A stretch of 64,000 bases of DNA from Acinetobacter rudis (GTDB taxonomy: Bacteria; Pseudomonadota; Gammaproteobacteria; Pseudomonadales; Moraxellaceae): assembly GCF_031157835.1 (NCBI RefSeq), contig NZ_JAVIDR010000008.1:58361-122360 (forward strand), in the 5' to 3' direction. How positions within the stretch are numbered: position 1 is the stretch's first letter; each line of letters starts with the position of its first letter. The position numbers and the translations under genes are program-made. The notes under the pieces are model-generated. The model was not told the origin of the DNA. It was given only the letters and a program-made list of their open reading frames with translations, and made no database searches. This document shows positions 63,387-64,000 of the stretch, piece after piece.

Positions 63387-64000
63387 TCACTCACCTGTTA
63401 GATCAAGTTTTCCTTCGCGCTCAGCATCTAGATTCTTCTGTTCATCATCATAAGTCTGCTTAGGGAACATACCCGACTGGTTGTACTCCCACCATGATTT
63501 AAACGAGCTATGGCCTTGCACTGCACTTTCAAATAACTGTCGAGATAGATCAGCGAGATAACCTTGTTTATTGAACTCCTGACTAATTTCATAAAGCAGG
63601 TCATCTTTAGTTAGTACATTCACATCAGGCATTACAAACTTTGCACACCAACGAAGTGCCATGCTCATCGCTTCATTGATATTGACTGTACACAGAGATA
63701 ATACCGAGTGTTGAACTGCATCATCATTTTTAGCTTCGGTGGCAGTTTTACTCGCTGAACCTTTCTCGACTAAACGTGCCCCCATTTCCTTCATCTGCTG
63801 CCACTTGTCTTTCATGGCCTCACGGGCAAGTGTATTTGGCTCAACCTGAGCAATACCAAATGAACCATCTTTAGGAATAGGCATTAAAGTTTTAGAGCCA
63901 ATATAGACACCATTTTTACGGGCTTCTTGAAACCAATTCCAATCTACACCCGTAACATAATACTGCGGCTGCCCCATGTAATAGACTGACTCTTGAAAGT
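63387..64000 (-). CDS. Phage portal-like protein (DUF4055 family), 5' end outside window
   Basis: The frame is open to the right edge (FQESVYYMGQPQYYV and beyond), so the gene starts outside the window. The C-terminal ~200 residues visible include VTGVDWNWFQEARKNGVYIGS, VEPNTLAREAMKDKWQQM, and a helical core ahead of QTYDDEQKNLDAERE, fitting DUF4055 portal-like proteins of Acinetobacter siphoviruses. It precedes MuF as expected. Assignment is from memory of the family and gene order. Confidence 0.6.
   Translation of the reverse strand, partial: FQESVYYMGQPQYYVTGVDWNWFQEARKNGVYIGSKTLMPIPKDGSFGIAQVEPNTLAREAMKDKWQQMKEMGARLVEKGSASKTATEAKNDDAVQHSVLSLCTVNINEAMSMALRWCAKFVMPDVNVLTKDDLLYEISQEFNKQGYLADLSRQLFESAVQGHSSFKSWWEYNQSGMFPKQTYDDEQKNLDAEREGKLDLTGE

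Overview
The window looks like a chromosomal segment of an Acinetobacter species. It is AT-rich, keeps the gene order kdsD-kdsC-lptC-lptA-lptB, has mutS and fdxA close together, carries a fused HAD phosphatase/mannitol-1-phosphate dehydrogenase of the Acinetobacter type, and encodes a VENN-type CdiA tail. The species cannot be named from the sequence alone.

Layout. 1-5.3 kb: two MocR/PdxR-type regulators around an EamA exporter, then a two-gene hydrolase operon. 5.5-13.6 kb (minus strand): the decayed 3' end of a contact-dependent inhibition (CDI) locus. It has a 5'-truncated cdiA with a membrane immunity gene, followed by at least four orphan toxin-tail/immunity cassettes. The cassettes start at a repeated boundary made of a terminator hairpin plus a duplicated pre-toxin segment. 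The toxin parts are eroded by N-terminal truncation, stop codons and frameshifts, while the immunity frames stay open. 13.8-17.7 kb: an arsenic operon arsC-arsR-acr3-arsH-arsO with a near-ideal ArsR operator. 17.7-18.75 kb: an IS5-family element with a dead transposase. 18.8-21.2 kb: small secreted, lipoprotein and immunity-like genes, a copy of the first ~50 bp of mutS, and an integrase stub, which together form the scar of an island inserted upstream of mutS. 21.4-36.7 kb: mostly core genes (mutS, a DUF481 protein, a Bcr/CflA transporter, fdxA, an M15 lipoprotein, an O-methyltransferase, tandem UspA, a hexapeptide transferase, yigZ, the lptBAC-kdsCD lipopolysaccharide cluster, cysS and tRNA-Gly). 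36.9-46.8 kb: a tyrosine integrase next to tRNA-Gly, then accessory metabolism (trimethylamine monooxygenase-like FMO, SulP transporter, bifunctional MtlD, GNAT, and a divergent Rrf2 regulator/thioredoxin-reductase-like pair).

46.9-64 kb: the late region of a lambda-like siphovirus prophage on the minus strand, running off the right edge. In transcription order it holds a DUF4055 portal-like protein, MuF minor head protein, tape-measure C-terminal part, three or four moron-like genes, gpM, a tail protein, gpL, gpK, gpI, a giant gpJ with internal repeats, a 59-residue protein, holin, SAR endolysin, and nested Rz/Rz1 spanins. The capsid, connector and major tail genes expected between MuF and the tape measure are missing and the two genes abut, so the prophage carries an internal deletion and is probably defective. 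Short intrinsic terminators, some as duplicated boundary repeats, punctuate this region.

The most interesting parts are the stacked CDI cassettes with preserved immunity genes, the mutS ghost beside an integrase stub, and the deleted prophage with its terminator-bounded morons.
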